Shown: positions 44,592-54,278, numbered from the stretch's first letter. The stretch: 56,625 bases of DNA from Alphaproteobacteria bacterium (GCA_017307285.1 JAFKFI010000102.1:1-56625); one strand, 5' to 3'. Program-made: numbers and translations. The notes: generated by a model not told the origin, from the sequence alone.

Positions 44592-46051
44592 GTGATCCGC
44601 AACATCGCCCTGACCGCGTTGCTGGCGAGCACTATCCTCGCGGGCGGCGGCTCCGCTTGGGCCGGCCAAGCGCCCGCCGCCGCGTCGGCTCCCGACATCC
44701 CGGTGAGCCATCATGACCGCGTCTACGCCGCCGAGCAGTTTTCCAATACGGTCTCGGTCATCGACCCCGCGGACAACAAGCTGCTCGGCGTCATTCGCCT
44801 GGGCGAACCGTCGCCGGCGAATTTCAGCCCGCTCTACAGAGGGCAAATCCTGGTGCACGGGATGGGCTTCTCGCCGCACCATCGCACCATCGCCGTCGTG
44901 TCGATCGGGTCCAACGCCGTGACCTTCATCGACACCGCGACGAATGCCGTCAAGCACACCACCTATCTCGGCCGCTCCCCGCACGAGGCATTCTTTACGC
45001 CGGACGGCAAGGAGGTCTGGGTCACGATTCGCGGCGAGAACTACGTCGCGGTGCTGGACAGCGCGACCTATGAGGAGAAGACGCGGATCACCCTGCCCAA
45101 CGGACCGGGAATGCAGATCTTCTCGCCGGACGGCAAGTATGGCTACGTCTGCTCGTCGTTCAATCCCGAAACCGACGTCATCTCCGTGGCCGACCACAAG
45201 ATTGTCGGGAAGGTGCGGCAGGCGAGCCCGTTCTGCCCGAACATCGCCGCGACGCCGGATGGCACACAAGTCTGGTTCACGCTGAAGGACATCGGCAAGA
45301 CGCAGGTCTTCAACGCCAAGCCTCCATTCAACGTGCTGAAGACGATCGACACCGGCCGATCACCAACCACGTCAACTTCGTGCGCAACGCCAACGGCCAG
45401 TTCGCCTATATCACGATCGGCGGCTTGAACGAAGTGCTGGTGTTCCGCACCGACGATTTCAGCAAGGTCGCCACGATCCCGGTCGGCAAGCTGCCGCACG
45501 GCCTCTGGCCGTCGGGAGATGGCTCGCGCGTCTATGTCGGGCTGGAGAACGACGACCGGATGGTTGCGATCGATACCATGACCAACAAGGTGATCGCGAC
45601 GGTGCCGATCGGCCAGGCGCCGCAGGCTGTCGCCTACGTGTCGAACGCCGTGCCGGAGGGCGCTGGCACCGAGGGGCTCCAACCGCTCGGCGTGGCCGGT
45701 CAGGCCGCGCAATTCACGATGGGCCCCCCAGGCGGCACGAAGCAGGCCAAGGCGCCGACCAGCGTGACGCTGTTCGATCAAGGATTGCTGCAGGTCCTGC
45801 AGGCTTCGGCGACCGGATTGCAACCCAAGCAGCACTATGTGCTGGCGCTGTCGGAGCGCGCCGACGGCAGCGGACGGCTGGAGCCGCTGCAAGCCTTCAT
45901 GACCAACCCGGCGGGATCGGCGATCGTCAACGCGTTCGGTCCGATCCGGCAGGTGGTCCAGGCCGGGGCCGATGCGCCACGCCGCTATCTGACCATCGTG
46001 CCGGGGTCGATGACGGAACTGGGCAAGCCGGTGCAGGTACAGCTTCCCTGA
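44592..46051 (+). pseudogene. Exported YVTN beta-propeller repeat protein, single-base frameshift
   Basis: A GTG start (with AAAGGA 9 bases upstream) and signal peptide lead into YVTN-type repeats: VYAAEQFSNTVSVIDPADNKLLGVI, FIDTATNAVKHTTYLGRSPHEAFFTPDG, VLDSATYEEKTRITLPNG. At about 45355-45359 the sequence GGCCGATCACC continues the correct protein only if one more C is present. Downstream in the next frame the repeats go on (GLENDDRMVAIDTMTNKVIATVPIGQAP) to 46051. Restored length is 486 aa. One-base loss in a C run may be a sequencing error or a real mutation. Confidence 0.82.
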
Positions 46052-46079
46052 GCGAAGCGCACAACAAGGAGAGATGGTC

Positions 46080-46424
46080 ATGAGGACAATCCTCGTTGCG
46101 AGCGCCTTCGCGCTCGTCACGACTGTCGCGATTGCCGCTCCGGCCGCGGCCGACAAGCCGCGGCCGGAGGCGCAGTGCTCAAGTTGGTTTCTGGCGGCCG
46201 CGTGTCCCGACGGCACCGCGGCGATTACCCGGTTCACCGGGCAAGGCAGAGGCGGTGACGGCTGGGCGGGCAACGCGAGTGGTGCCGGCGGCCCAAGTGC
46301 TACACCCTATTCGGTAACACCGAGCGACGCCGCCGCAACGCTCGCCACCGGGAGGGATGGAGGCTTCGGCTCGCTCAGCCTCCGACCACCCGCACCGCGG
46401 CGTTCCGCTCGATCAGCCGGATGA
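46080..46424 (+). CDS. Small exported hypothetical protein
   Basis: 114 aa: a signal peptide (cut near AAPAAADK), a short mature part with CSSWFLAAAC (two Cys, possibly one disulfide), then a Gly/Ser-rich stretch and a basic tail. AAGGAG lies 8 bases before the ATG at 46080. It follows the DUF305 and propeller genes on the same strand and its 3' end overlaps the convergent dehydrogenase gene by 50 bp. Function unknown. Confidence 0.5.
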   Translation: MRTILVASAFALVTTVAIAAPAAADKPRPEAQCSSWFLAAACPDGTAAITRFTGQGRGGDGWAGNASGAGGPSATPYSVTPSDAAATLATGRDGGFGSLSLRPPAPRRSARSAG

Positions 46425-47259
46425 GCATGTTCACGTCCTCATGCGAGCCGTGATCGTTGATCGCCATCTGGAACAGCTCGCGGACCAGGTTGGCCACCGG
46501 CATCGGCGCGCCGCTGTCGATGCCGAGTTGGCACGCCAGCCGGACATCCTTGTGCATCAATCCGAGGGTGAAGTTCGCCAGCAGGTCGCCCGAGGCGAGA
46601 CGCGGCAGCGTGATCTCCGTCGAGTAGCTGCGCGCCGAGCCCTTGTGCAGCACCTCGGCGCATTTCTCGAGGGAAAGCCCGTTCTTCACCCCCATCGCCA
46701 CCGCCTCGAAGGTGAGCGTGCGAACCCCGGCGGCGATGATATTGTTCACGAGTTTCATCACATGCCCCGAGCCCACGTCGCCGCAATGGAACACGTTCGG
46801 GCTGATCGTCTCGAACACCGGCTTGACGCGAGCGTAGAGCTCGTCCGGGGCGCCGACCATGATGGCGATGGTCCCGGCATCCGCGCCGTGCGGGCCGCCG
46901 CTCACCGGCGCGTCGAACAGGGTGATGCCGCGATCCGCTGCCTCGGCGGCCATCGCCCGCGTCGCGTTCGGGTCGCCCGTGGTCATGTCGGCGATCAGGC
47001 TTCCGGGCTTGAGCCCGGCCGCTAGTCCGTCCGCACCGAAGATCGCGGCGCGGACGTGATCCGACGTGGGCAGGCAGGTCATCACCAGGTCGCATTGCTC
47101 GGCCAACGCGCGCGGGCTCTGCGTCGGCGTCGCGCCGCGTTCGGCGAGGCGATCCATTGTCTCCGGCCGCAGATCGTAGACCCGCAACTTGCGTTGCAGC
47201 AGCAACCGACGCGCCAACGCGCCGCCCATATTGCCGAGGCCGACGTAGCCGAGTTCCAT
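46375..47259 (-). CDS. NAD(P)-dependent beta-hydroxyacid dehydrogenase (HIBADH-like)
   Basis: 294 aa. The Rossmann loop GYVGLGNMGGALARRL opens the protein. The substrate block FDAPVSGGPHGADAGTIAIMVG and the catalytic Lys in GSGHVMKLVNNII are those of 3-hydroxyisobutyrate/tartronate-semialdehyde-type dehydrogenases. The ATG at 47259 begins right at the conserved strand; an ATG seven codons upstream (47280) is also possible. It lies just after ilvD on the same strand. Confidence 0.88.
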   Translation of the reverse strand: MELGYVGLGNMGGALARRLLLQRKLRVYDLRPETMDRLAERGATPTQSPRALAEQCDLVMTCLPTSDHVRAAIFGADGLAAGLKPGSLIADMTTGDPNATRAMAAEAADRGITLFDAPVSGGPHGADAGTIAIMVGAPDELYARVKPVFETISPNVFHCGDVGSGHVMKLVNNIIAAGVRTLTFEAVAMGVKNGLSLEKCAEVLHKGSARSYSTEITLPRLASGDLLANFTLGLMHKDVRLACQLGIDSGAPMPVANLVRELFQMAINDHGSHEDVNMLIRLIERNAAVRVVGG

Positions 47260-47284
47260 CGCGCGCTTTCCTTCGCTCATGCCC

Positions 47285-49093
47285 TCAGCTTCCCCTGCGC
47301 GTCCCGGCAACCTGATCGACGTCGCGCACCGCGCCGCGCGAGGCACTGGTCGCCAAGGCAGCATAGGCACGGAGCGCGGTGGAAACGACACGCTGGCGCG
47401 AAACGGGACGCCACGCCTGCGGCCCGCGCGCCTCCATGCGCGCCTGCCGCGCCTCCAGCTCCGCGTCGCTGAGCGACGCGCGGATCGAGCGCGACGGAAT
47501 ATCGATCTCGATGGTGTCGCCTTCTTCGAGCAGGCCGATCGCGCCGCCCTCTGCCGCTTCGGGCGAGATGTGGCCGATCGACAGGCCGGAACTGCCGCCC
47601 GAGAAGCGCCCGTCGGTGATGAGCGCGCAGACTTTCACGAGCCCCTTCGATTTCAGATAGCTCGTGGGATACAGCACCGGCTTGACCTTGCCGCCGAGAA
47701 TGCCGTCCACCGCTTCCTCCTGGCTCTCGAAGATGCGCGCCGGGCCGGTGAAAGTGAGCGCCGAGGGATCGACGCCCGCCGTCTTCACGATGGCGCCGTC
47801 CACCGCGATGTTGCCGTGCAGAACCGCGAGACCGCCATCCTTGCTGAAGGCGTGCTCGACGTCGCGGATGACGCCCTCGGACCGGTCGAGATCGAGTTCA
47901 TTGTAACGACTCTGCTGGCTGAACGCCTGCGTGGTGCGAACGCCGCCCGGTGCCGCGCGGAACAAATTCGCCGCCTCGCCTTCCGTGTTGTCGCGCACAT
48001 CCCAGCGCGCGAGCGCCTGGCCGAGCGTCGGCGTATGTACCATCGGCACGTCGCGATGGATCAGCCCGGCGCGGTCGAGCTCGCCCAGGATCGCCATGAT
48101 GCCGCCGGCGCGGTGCACGTCCTCCATATGAACGTCGGCCTTCGACGGCGCCACCTTGCAGAGATTGGGCACGCGGCGGGAGAGGCGGTCGATATCCGCC
48201 ATCGTGAACGGCACCTCGCCTTCTTGCGCGGCGGCAAGCAGATGCAGGACGGTGTTGGTCGAGCCGCCCATCGCAATGTCGAGCGACATGGCGTTCTCGA
48301 ACGAGGCGAAACTGGCGATGCCGCGCGGCAGCACGGAAGCGTCGTCCTGCTCGTAGTAGCGCCGCGCGAGATCGACGACCAGCCAGCCGGCCTCGACGAA
48401 AAGCTTGCGCCGATCGGCGTGCGTCGCGACCAGGCTGCCATTGCCCGGCAGCGCGAGGCCGAGCGCCTCGGTGAGGCAGTTCATCGAGTTGGCGGTGAAC
48501 ATGCCCGAGCACGACCCGCAGGTCGGGCAGGCGGAGCGCTCGATCACCGCGGTCTCGCTGTCCGTCACGGTGGAATCGGCGGCGGCGACCATCGCGGTGA
48601 TGAGGTCGACCGATTGCGTGATCCCGGCATGGCTCACCTTGCCGGCCTCCATTGGGCCGCCGGAGACGAACACCGTCGGGACGTTGAGCCGCATCGCCGC
48701 CATCAGCATCCCCGGCGTGATCTTGTCGCAGTTGGAGATGCAAACGAGGGCGTCGGCGCAATGCGCGTTGACCATGTACTCGACCGAGTCGGCGATGAGC
48801 TCGCGCGACGGCAGGCTGTAGAGCATCCCGCCGTGGCCCATCGCGATGCCATCATCGACGGCGATGGTGTTGAACTCCTTGGCGACCCCGCCGGCCTGCT
48901 CCACCTCGCGCGCGACGAGCTGGCCGAGGTCCTTGAGATGGACGTGGCCGGGGACGAACTGGGTGAAGGAATTAGCGATGGCGATGATCGGCTTCCCGAA
49001 ATCCGCGTCCGTCATCCCGGTCGCCCGCCAGAGGCTGCGCGCGCCCGCCATGTTGCGGCCGTGCGTCGTGGTGCGGGAGCGGTATGCCGGCAT
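47285..49093 (-). CDS. ilvD: Dihydroxy-acid dehydratase
   Basis: A 602-aa iron-sulfur dehydratase of valine, leucine and isoleucine synthesis. Cluster Cys residues are visible in [12 protein letters not shown] and [19 protein letters not shown]. Further family blocks are [12 protein letters not shown] and [22 protein letters not shown]. The related Ilv/Edd family also includes sugar-acid dehydratases; the neighbouring HIBADH-like gene would suit either a biosynthetic or a catabolic role, but the length and motif set favour IlvD. Confidence 0.92.
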   Translation of the reverse strand: MPAYRSRTTTHGRNMAGARSLWRATGMTDADFGKPIIAIANSFTQFVPGHVHLKDLGQLVAREVEQAGGVAKEFNTIAVDDGIAMGHGGMLYSLPSRELIADSVEYMVNAHCADALVCISNCDKITPGMLMAAMRLNVPTVFVSGGPMEAGKVSHAGITQSVDLITAMVAAADSTVTDSETAVIERSACPTCGSCSGMFTANSMNCLTEALGLALPGNGSLVATHADRRKLFVEAGWLVVDLARRYYEQDDASVLPRGIASFASFENAMSLDIAMGGSTNTVLHLLAAAQEGEVPFTMADIDRLSRRVPNLCKVAPSKADVHMEDVHRAGGIMAILGELDRAGLIHRDVPMVHTPTLGQALARWDVRDNTEGEAANLFRAAPGGVRTTQAFSQQSRYNELDLDRSEGVIRDVEHAFSKDGGLAVLHGNIAVDGAIVKTAGVDPSALTFTGPARIFESQEEAVDGILGGKVKPVLYPTSYLKSKGLVKVCALITDGRFSGGSSGLSIGHISPEAAEGGAIGLLEEGDTIEIDIPSRSIRASLSDAELEARQARMEARGPQAWRPVSRQRVVSTALRAYAALATSASRGAVRDVDQVAGTRRGS

Positions 49094-49191
49094 CGGTCAT
49101 CCCTCGGTTGGAGTGTCGGAGCGTAACCAGGCAGGGTATGCTACGGACCTGCCGACGCGTGAAGCCCCGAGGGTTGGGCTCAGGGATGCAC

Positions 49192-49755
49192 TCAGAAGCC
49201 GAGGGCGCCCTGAGCCGGTCGCGGCGGCTCGACGCGCACGCCCTCCAGCTCCAGCATCCGGCGCTTGGCCTCCGCACCGCCAGGCGCCGAAAAGCCGCCG
49301 ACCTTGCCGCCGGCCGCCAAGACCCTGTGGCACGGAATGATCAGCGCGACGGGATTCTTGGCCATCGCTTGCCCGACATCGCGCGCCGCCTCCGGCCCGG
49401 CGCCCAGTTCCTTCGCCAGAGTCCCGTACGTGGTCGTCTGGCCCCAGCGGACCCGTCGAGCGGCGGCGTAAATTCGCTCGAAGAAGGCGTCCTGATCGCC
49501 GAGATCGAGCCGCACGCCCGAAAAGTCGATCTCCTCGCCGGCGAAATAGCGCTTCACGGCGGCGACCGCCTCGGCCACCTCCGGCGTGGGCACGCCGGGT
49601 TCGGCGCCCGGCACGCGACGGCGCAGTAGCCGCTCGGTCGCCTCCGCGCTGCGCGTCGGCAGCTGGAAGCGCGTGATGCCCACATCGTTCCAGGCGATGC
49701 CGCAGAAGCCGCCGGCGGTGTCAAAGACGAGATAGCGGTGCGCCGTGTCGCCCAT
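49192..49755 (-). CDS. ogt: Methylated-DNA-[protein]-cysteine S-methyltransferase
   Basis: A 187-aa suicide DNA repair protein removing O6-alkyl groups. The acceptor site PCHRVLAAGGKVGGFS is near residue 145, preceded by the recognition helix region TTTYGTLAKELG. The ATG at 49755 has AGGTG adjacent; an in-frame TTG at 49770 is less likely. It is separated from ilvD by about 100 bp. Confidence 0.94.
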   Translation of the reverse strand: MGDTAHRYLVFDTAGGFCGIAWNDVGITRFQLPTRSAEATERLLRRRVPGAEPGVPTPEVAEAVAAVKRYFAGEEIDFSGVRLDLGDQDAFFERIYAAARRVRWGQTTTYGTLAKELGAGPEAARDVGQAMAKNPVALIIPCHRVLAAGGKVGGFSAPGGAEAKRRMLELEGVRVEPPRPAQGALGF

Positions 49756-49888
49756 CACCTGGCCTCGCAAATTGGATCTGACGTGGAAATCGGGAACCCA
49801 GGCACGAATTCAACCTGAGCTAGGGGGTTTGACAGAAGGCGCCGCTTCGGCGGTTAGTACCGGCCAGGAACCTGAGCGGGAGTGAGCG

Positions 49889-51139
49889 GTGCAAGCGAAA
49901 GAGACGGGATTTTCGGCCTCGCGGCTGGCGCGGTTGGACGAGGCGATGAAGCGCCGCTACGTCGATAGCGGCCAGCTGCCGGGCCTGCTCACCATGATCT
50001 ATCGGCGCGGCCAGCTTGCGCATACCGGCATGTCCGGCCAGATGGACCTCGAGCGCGGCGAGCCCATGCGCGAGAACGCGATCTTCCGCATCTACTCCAT
50101 GAGCAAGCCGATCACCGCCGTGGCCCTGATGATGCTCGCCGAGGAGGGCCTGATCGGGCTCGACGACGACGTTGCAACCCATATCCCGTCCTGGAAGAAT
50201 CTCGGCGTCTATGCCAGCGGGATGCCGAGCCTGATGACCAGCGCGTCGCCGCAGTTCATCACCACGCGCCCGGCGCGGCCGATGAAGGTGGTCGACCTGG
50301 TGACGCACACCTCGGGCCTGACCTACGGCTTCATGAACCGCACCAGCGTCGATCGCGCCTATCGCCGGTTGCGCATCGCGGAGTTCAACGCCGAGGGCGG
50401 GCTCGACGCGATGATCGAGAACCTTTCGACATTGCCGCTCGAATTCTCGCCGGGAACGGCGTGGAACTACTCGGTCGCGATGGACGTGATGGGCTATCTC
50501 GTGCAGAAGCTGAGCGGCGTGAGCTTCGGCGAGTTCCTGCGCACGCGGCTGTTCGAGCCGTTGGGCATGACCGACACCGCCTTCTTCTGCCCGCCGGAGA
50601 AGGTCGACCGATTCTCCGCGTGCTACATGCCGAACGGGAGCGGTGGCCTCAAGCTGCAGGACGACCCGCGCAACAGCATGTACGCGGCGCCGCCGAGCCT
50701 CGAATCGGGTGGCGGCGGGCTCGTCTCGACGGCGCACGACTACATGCGGTTCTGCCGGATGATGCTGCAGGGCGGCACGCTCGATGGAGTGCAAATTCTC
50801 AGCCCCAAGACGGTCGCGCTGTTCAGCCTCAATCACCTGCCCGACAACCAAGAATTGTCGCAAATGGCGCCGCCGGGCATGTTCAGCGAGAGCGGTTATG
50901 CGGGCATGGGCTTCTCGATTGCCTGCGGCGTCAACATCGACGTCGCCAAAACGCGCTTGCCCGGCACGCTCGGCGAATACTCCTGGGGCGGCGCCGCTGC
51001 GACGGCGTTCTGGATTGACCCCAAGGAAGATCTTGCTGTGGTGTTCATGACCCAGGTGATCGGCAGCGAAGCCCGCCTCACGCTCCGCCGCGACCTGCGC
51101 ACGCTGGTCTATTCCGCGATGACCGAGTCGTTTGCCTAA
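49889..51139 (+). CDS. Serine hydrolase (class C beta-lactamase / EstB esterase fold)
   Basis: A 416-aa penicillin-binding-fold hydrolase. The nucleophile motif SMSK (S-x-x-K) lies near residue 70, the second motif is Y-S-V in WNYSVAMDVMGYL, and the third is WGG in YSWGGAAATAFW. Without a signal peptide it is more likely a cytoplasmic esterase than a beta-lactamase. The GTG at 49889 is preceded by GGGAG 7-8 bases upstream. Confidence 0.9.
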   Translation: MQAKETGFSASRLARLDEAMKRRYVDSGQLPGLLTMIYRRGQLAHTGMSGQMDLERGEPMRENAIFRIYSMSKPITAVALMMLAEEGLIGLDDDVATHIPSWKNLGVYASGMPSLMTSASPQFITTRPARPMKVVDLVTHTSGLTYGFMNRTSVDRAYRRLRIAEFNAEGGLDAMIENLSTLPLEFSPGTAWNYSVAMDVMGYLVQKLSGVSFGEFLRTRLFEPLGMTDTAFFCPPEKVDRFSACYMPNGSGGLKLQDDPRNSMYAAPPSLESGGGGLVSTAHDYMRFCRMMLQGGTLDGVQILSPKTVALFSLNHLPDNQELSQMAPPGMFSESGYAGMGFSIACGVNIDVAKTRLPGTLGEYSWGGAAATAFWIDPKEDLAVVFMTQVIGSEARLTLRRDLRTLVYSAMTESFA

Positions 51140-51156
51140 GTAGTGCGCCACTTCCT

Positions 51157-51245
51157 CGTCATGGTCGGCGAAGGCCGACCATCCACGACTTTTTCGCAGC
51201 GGGACCGGCGCAAGTCGTGGATGCTCGGCCTTCGCCGAGCATGAC
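51157..51245. repeat. BIME-like paired-hairpin repeat, copy 2
   Basis: Inverted arms of about 34 bp (51158-51191 and 51212-51245) differ at only two positions. Each arm is itself a perfect hairpin: left ATGGTCGGC, loop GAAG, GCCGACCAT; right ATGCTCGGC, loop CTTC, GCCGAGCAT. Located between the serine hydrolase and the luciferase-like gene, both on the plus strand. Related to 30268-30352. Confidence 0.85.
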
Positions 51246-51305
51246 TGAGGGGCCGGAACCGTCGCCTTTCCCGGCGTCTGATATGAATCCAAAGGAGCGA
51301 CCAGC

Positions 51306-52175
51306 ATGAAGATCGGCGTCTTCTCGACGTTCATGTCGCCGTTGGCGACGCCGCAGATGATCCGCGAGTTCGCGCAACGCGCGGAAGGCATGGGGCTCGA
51401 GTCGATCTGGATGGGCGAGCATGTCGCGCTGTTCGACAAGAACACCTACGGCTATCCCAGCTCGAAGGACGGCAAGATACCCGTCCCCGAGGGCGGCGGG
51501 ATGCTCGACGTCACGGCCACCTTCGGCTTCCTCGCGGCGGCGACCAAGCACGTCCGGCTCGGCACCGGGGTCGCGCTCGTGCCGCAGCGCAACCCGATCT
51601 ACACCGCGAAGGAGTTCTGCACGCTGGATTGGCTGACCGGCGGGCGGATCGATTTCGGCATCGGCGTCGGCTGGAACAAGGAGGAAGTCGAGGCCTGCGG
51701 CTATCGATGGGAGGATCGCGGCGCGCGCTGCGACGAGTTCCTCGAGGTCATGCGGCGGCTGTGGACCGAGCCGGTGGTGGATTTCGCCGGCAAATGGGTG
51801 CGCTTCGAGACGTGCCGGCTCGACCCCAAGCCGATCCAGAAGCCGCACGTGCCGATCATCGTCGGAGGCTACGCTGACGCGGCACTCCGCCGGGCGGTGC
51901 GCTTCGGCGCGGGTTGGTACGGATTCAACCGCGATCCGGCCGGGACGAAGGAGATGCTGGCGCGTCTCGACGCCGCCTTCGCCAAGGCGGGACGGAAACG
52001 CGGCGCCGAGTTCGAGATCGTCATTACGCCGCCGATGTCGATGTCGATTGACGCGATGCAGGAATACGCGGAGTTGGGCGTGGATCGCTTGGTGGTCAAT
52101 CTCGGCAGCCAGCGTCCCGAACGGGTCGACCAGCGGATGCCGGAAATCGAGAAGCTGGTGAAGCGGGCAGCCTGA
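51306..52175 (+). CDS. LLM class F420-dependent oxidoreductase (second copy)
   Basis: A 289-aa luciferase-like TIM-barrel enzyme. Blocks include IGVFSTFMSPLATP, SIWMGEHVALFDKNTYGYP, LTGGRIDFGIGVGWNKEEVEACGY and VPIIVGGYADAALRRAVRFGAGWYG. It is shorter than the relative at 28459-29421 and clearly diverged. An AAAGGAG site lies 6-8 bases before the ATG. Cofactor (F420 or FMN) and substrate are unknown. Confidence 0.9.
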   Translation: MKIGVFSTFMSPLATPQMIREFAQRAEGMGLESIWMGEHVALFDKNTYGYPSSKDGKIPVPEGGGMLDVTATFGFLAAATKHVRLGTGVALVPQRNPIYTAKEFCTLDWLTGGRIDFGIGVGWNKEEVEACGYRWEDRGARCDEFLEVMRRLWTEPVVDFAGKWVRFETCRLDPKPIQKPHVPIIVGGYADAALRRAVRFGAGWYGFNRDPAGTKEMLARLDAAFAKAGRKRGAEFEIVITPPMSMSIDAMQEYAELGVDRLVVNLGSQRPERVDQRMPEIEKLVKRAA

Positions 52176-52320
52176 GAACGCCTGCCTCGAATTAAGGGCT
52201 GGCCTGGAATCTCCGGACTCCGTCCGGACCCATACTGTAGGTGCCGATGTATCGCGGAGGCCGGCGCTCGGTCGGTTCCGGCGATTGCGGGGCAGCGGGC
52301 CGTGAGAGCGGGGCGACATT

Positions 52321-52440
52321 CTGCTGTGTCGTCTCTCTCAGTCTCGGCGGAAGCTCGAGAACTCCGCTCCCGTTCGCCGGCTGTTGTGTTGCGTCCCTCA
52401 GTCTCGGCGGAAGTTCGAGGACCCCGCTCCTGTTCGCCGG
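52321..52440. repeat. 60-bp tandem repeat, two copies, in frame
   Basis: 52321-52380 and 52381-52440 are identical at 51 of 60 positions. On the minus strand each encodes a 20-residue unit with the core GSGVLELPPRLR and ending TQQ (first copy RSGVLELPPRLRDATQQ). It lies in the C-terminal, probably periplasmic, part of the ExeA-like protein. Confidence 0.85.
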
Positions 52441-52938
52441 CGCCTCCGGGCGCGGTCTGCTGTGAGCAGCTCGAGGATGGTCCGAGCGATGGCGCGGCCG
52501 GGAGGTGTCCTCGGCAGGCGCTGGATTGGCGGATCTGTCGCTTGACGGCCCGGTCTCACGGTCCGCGGACTGACCACTCTCGCCTGGCGTGGAAGCAGGC
52601 GCTCCCTGCCCGCTCGCAGGCACCGACGTCGCCGCGGCCGGTTTCGGCGCAGGGTCCGCAGGCGGTATGGAGAGCGCCGAGGGTGGCGGCACGGGCGGTT
52701 CCAGAGCCGCTTCGCGCGGCATAGCCCCGTCCGCACGTTGCTCCGAATCGACGAGGAACCAGACGGAGGCGGTCGCCAGGCCGGCGACGGTAAAAAAAAT
52801 GATTGCGGCCATCGCGCGGCGCCCCCGACGGGCCCGCCTGCGCACCGGCGGGAAGTTCCCCGTCAGGGTGAGCGGAGGCGCGCGGAGCGGCCGTCGAGGC
52901 GGGATGACGGCCGGCAGGCTGGGCGGATGCGGGTCCGA

Positions 52939-53042
52939 TGGCTGCGGCTCGGCGGGCGGGCTTGCCTCGGCCGGGGGTTCGAGGGCCAGGTGGCTGCGGC
53001 TCGGCGGGCGGGCTTGCCTCGGCCGGGGGTTCGAGGGCCAGG
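52939..53042. repeat. Perfect 52-bp tandem duplication
   Basis: The unit at 52939-52990 is repeated exactly at 52991-53042. The two copies show no mismatch, so the duplication is recent or kept identical by slippage. Each copy encodes LALEPPAEASPPAEPQP in the frame of the ExeA-like gene, and the second copy throws the frame out by one base. Confidence 0.92.
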
Positions 53043-53828
53043 TCGGACGGGCCCTCCCGCAGCGCCGCCGCCTCGATGACATGAGCCGCCTCGACACGGG
53101 ACGCGCCCGCGGTACGGGCAAGGAACAGCGCCGAGCCGGTGAGCATGTTCAGCAACCGGGGAACGCCGGCGCTGAGTGCTGCGAGACGCTCGATCGCCCC
53201 CTCGGTCAGAATGTCCGGACGCAGCCCGACCTGGACCAGCCGCGCGGTCACGAATGCGCCGACCTCCCCGGCGGGCAGCGGAGCGAGCCTTATGATGCTC
53301 GCGCCCTCGCCTGCGATCGGGCCGGATTCTTCGTGGGGCTCGGTCACGCCGGCCAGCACGAAGGCGCATCTGCCGAGATGCCCCAAACCGTCCAGGCTCT
53401 CGGGGCTCAGCCGGTCCGCTTCGTCGATCAGCACGGCGCGCGGCTGGCCGATCCCGGCCTTGTCGGCAGGATCGAAATAGCCGCGCGTCGATAGCAGCAC
53501 GTCCATTCCGCGAGCCCGCAGCTCACCCGCCAGATGCTGGAGCAGCAGCGTCTTGCCGGTGCCCGCGGGCCCAAGAACCAGGACAACTCCAGGGCCGGCG
53601 AGCACGGCCGCCAAGGCCCGGTCGCACGCCTCGCGCCAGCCGTCATGGGCGACCGCATCCGCGGGTCCGACCGTCGCGGGAAACGGCAGATCGGGGGCGA
53701 GGGGATGGCGAGAATCCCGTGGAAGGGCGGCAGCACCGCTCTCGCTTGGATCAGCCGAGTAACCGCTTACGTGCATTCAGACAGTCTTGCCTCCCGTGCG
53801 GCGTCCTCGCGGCGCGGAAATCGCGGCA

Positions 53829-54122
53829 TCACAGCCAATGCGCCGGAACCCAGACGTAGGAGGCACCCTGGCGCTGCCAATAGCCGTCCTGCCACAGTGT
53901 CTCGTGCCCGACGCGCTCCACCCATTGCCCGCCGACCCAGACATAACCCGTGCCGTTCCAATCGTAGTGCCCCGGCCGCCAGATCAGCAGGACGGAGGAC
54001 ACGGGAGGCGTCGGCACATTCTCGGCACGCGGCGGCGGGACAGGCGGGTAAGCGGAAAACGTTGCCGTGCAAGCACCGAGACAAAGAACGCCGAAGCAAG
54101 CGAGAACGAATCGTCCGCCGAT
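53829..54122 (-). CDS. YXWGXW-repeat-like lipoprotein with a non-standard start
   Basis: The open frame from 54122 encodes a lipoprotein signal (GGRFVLACFGVLCLGAC, lipobox LGAC at about residues 15-18), a Pro-rich spacer and aromatic repeats (GHYDWNGTGYVWVGGQW, GYWQRQGASYVWVPAHW). There is no ATG, GTG or TTG upstream of the lipobox in this frame. A perfect AGGAGG (54133-54128) stands 5 bases before an ATC codon at 54122, which I take as start (97 aa). Otherwise a GTG at 54017 would give a protein without signal. Outer-membrane or periplasmic location; function unknown. It is 52 bp upstream of the ExeA-like gene. Confidence 0.6.
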   Translation of the reverse strand: MGGRFVLACFGVLCLGACTATFSAYPPVPPPRAENVPTPPVSSVLLIWRPGHYDWNGTGYVWVGGQWVERVGHETLWQDGYWQRQGASYVWVPAHWL

Positions 54123-54278
54123 TGGAGCCTCCTGCAGCCATTGCAGACGGTCCTACGCAAAAGCCGCGTGCGAACCAAGGCTGGCATTGTCAAATCCAGG
54201 CGATGTACGATTGCCGCGACACCGATCATTGTCTCGGTCGTGCGCTGAGCGGCCCTGTTTTCTTGCGGCGTGTCTCGT

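Larger units (their letters stand above)
52192..53776 (-). pseudogene. ExeA-like AAA ATPase with membrane anchor, split by a 52-bp duplication
   Basis: The N-terminal part has Walker [15 protein letters not shown] and Walker B AVLIDEADRLSPE in the arrangement of ExeA/GspA-type AAA ATPases. At 52939-53042 a 52-bp unit is present twice in tandem; since 52 is not a multiple of 3 the frame shifts there. With one copy removed the gene reads through to 52192 (510 aa). The rest then forms a proline-rich linker, one transmembrane helix (MAAIIFFTVAGLATASVWFLV), and a low-complexity C-terminal part with a 20-residue tandem repeat ending in GTYSMGPDGVRRFQ. As given, the long frame ends early in nonsense sequence. 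Confidence 0.8.

Noticed and set aside
53767-54141. 124-codon ATG-started frame over the lipoprotein gene
   Set aside because: Arg-rich composition and no motif, whereas the other frame shows a lipobox and W/Y/G repeats. The real frame lacks a standard start, which is reported instead.
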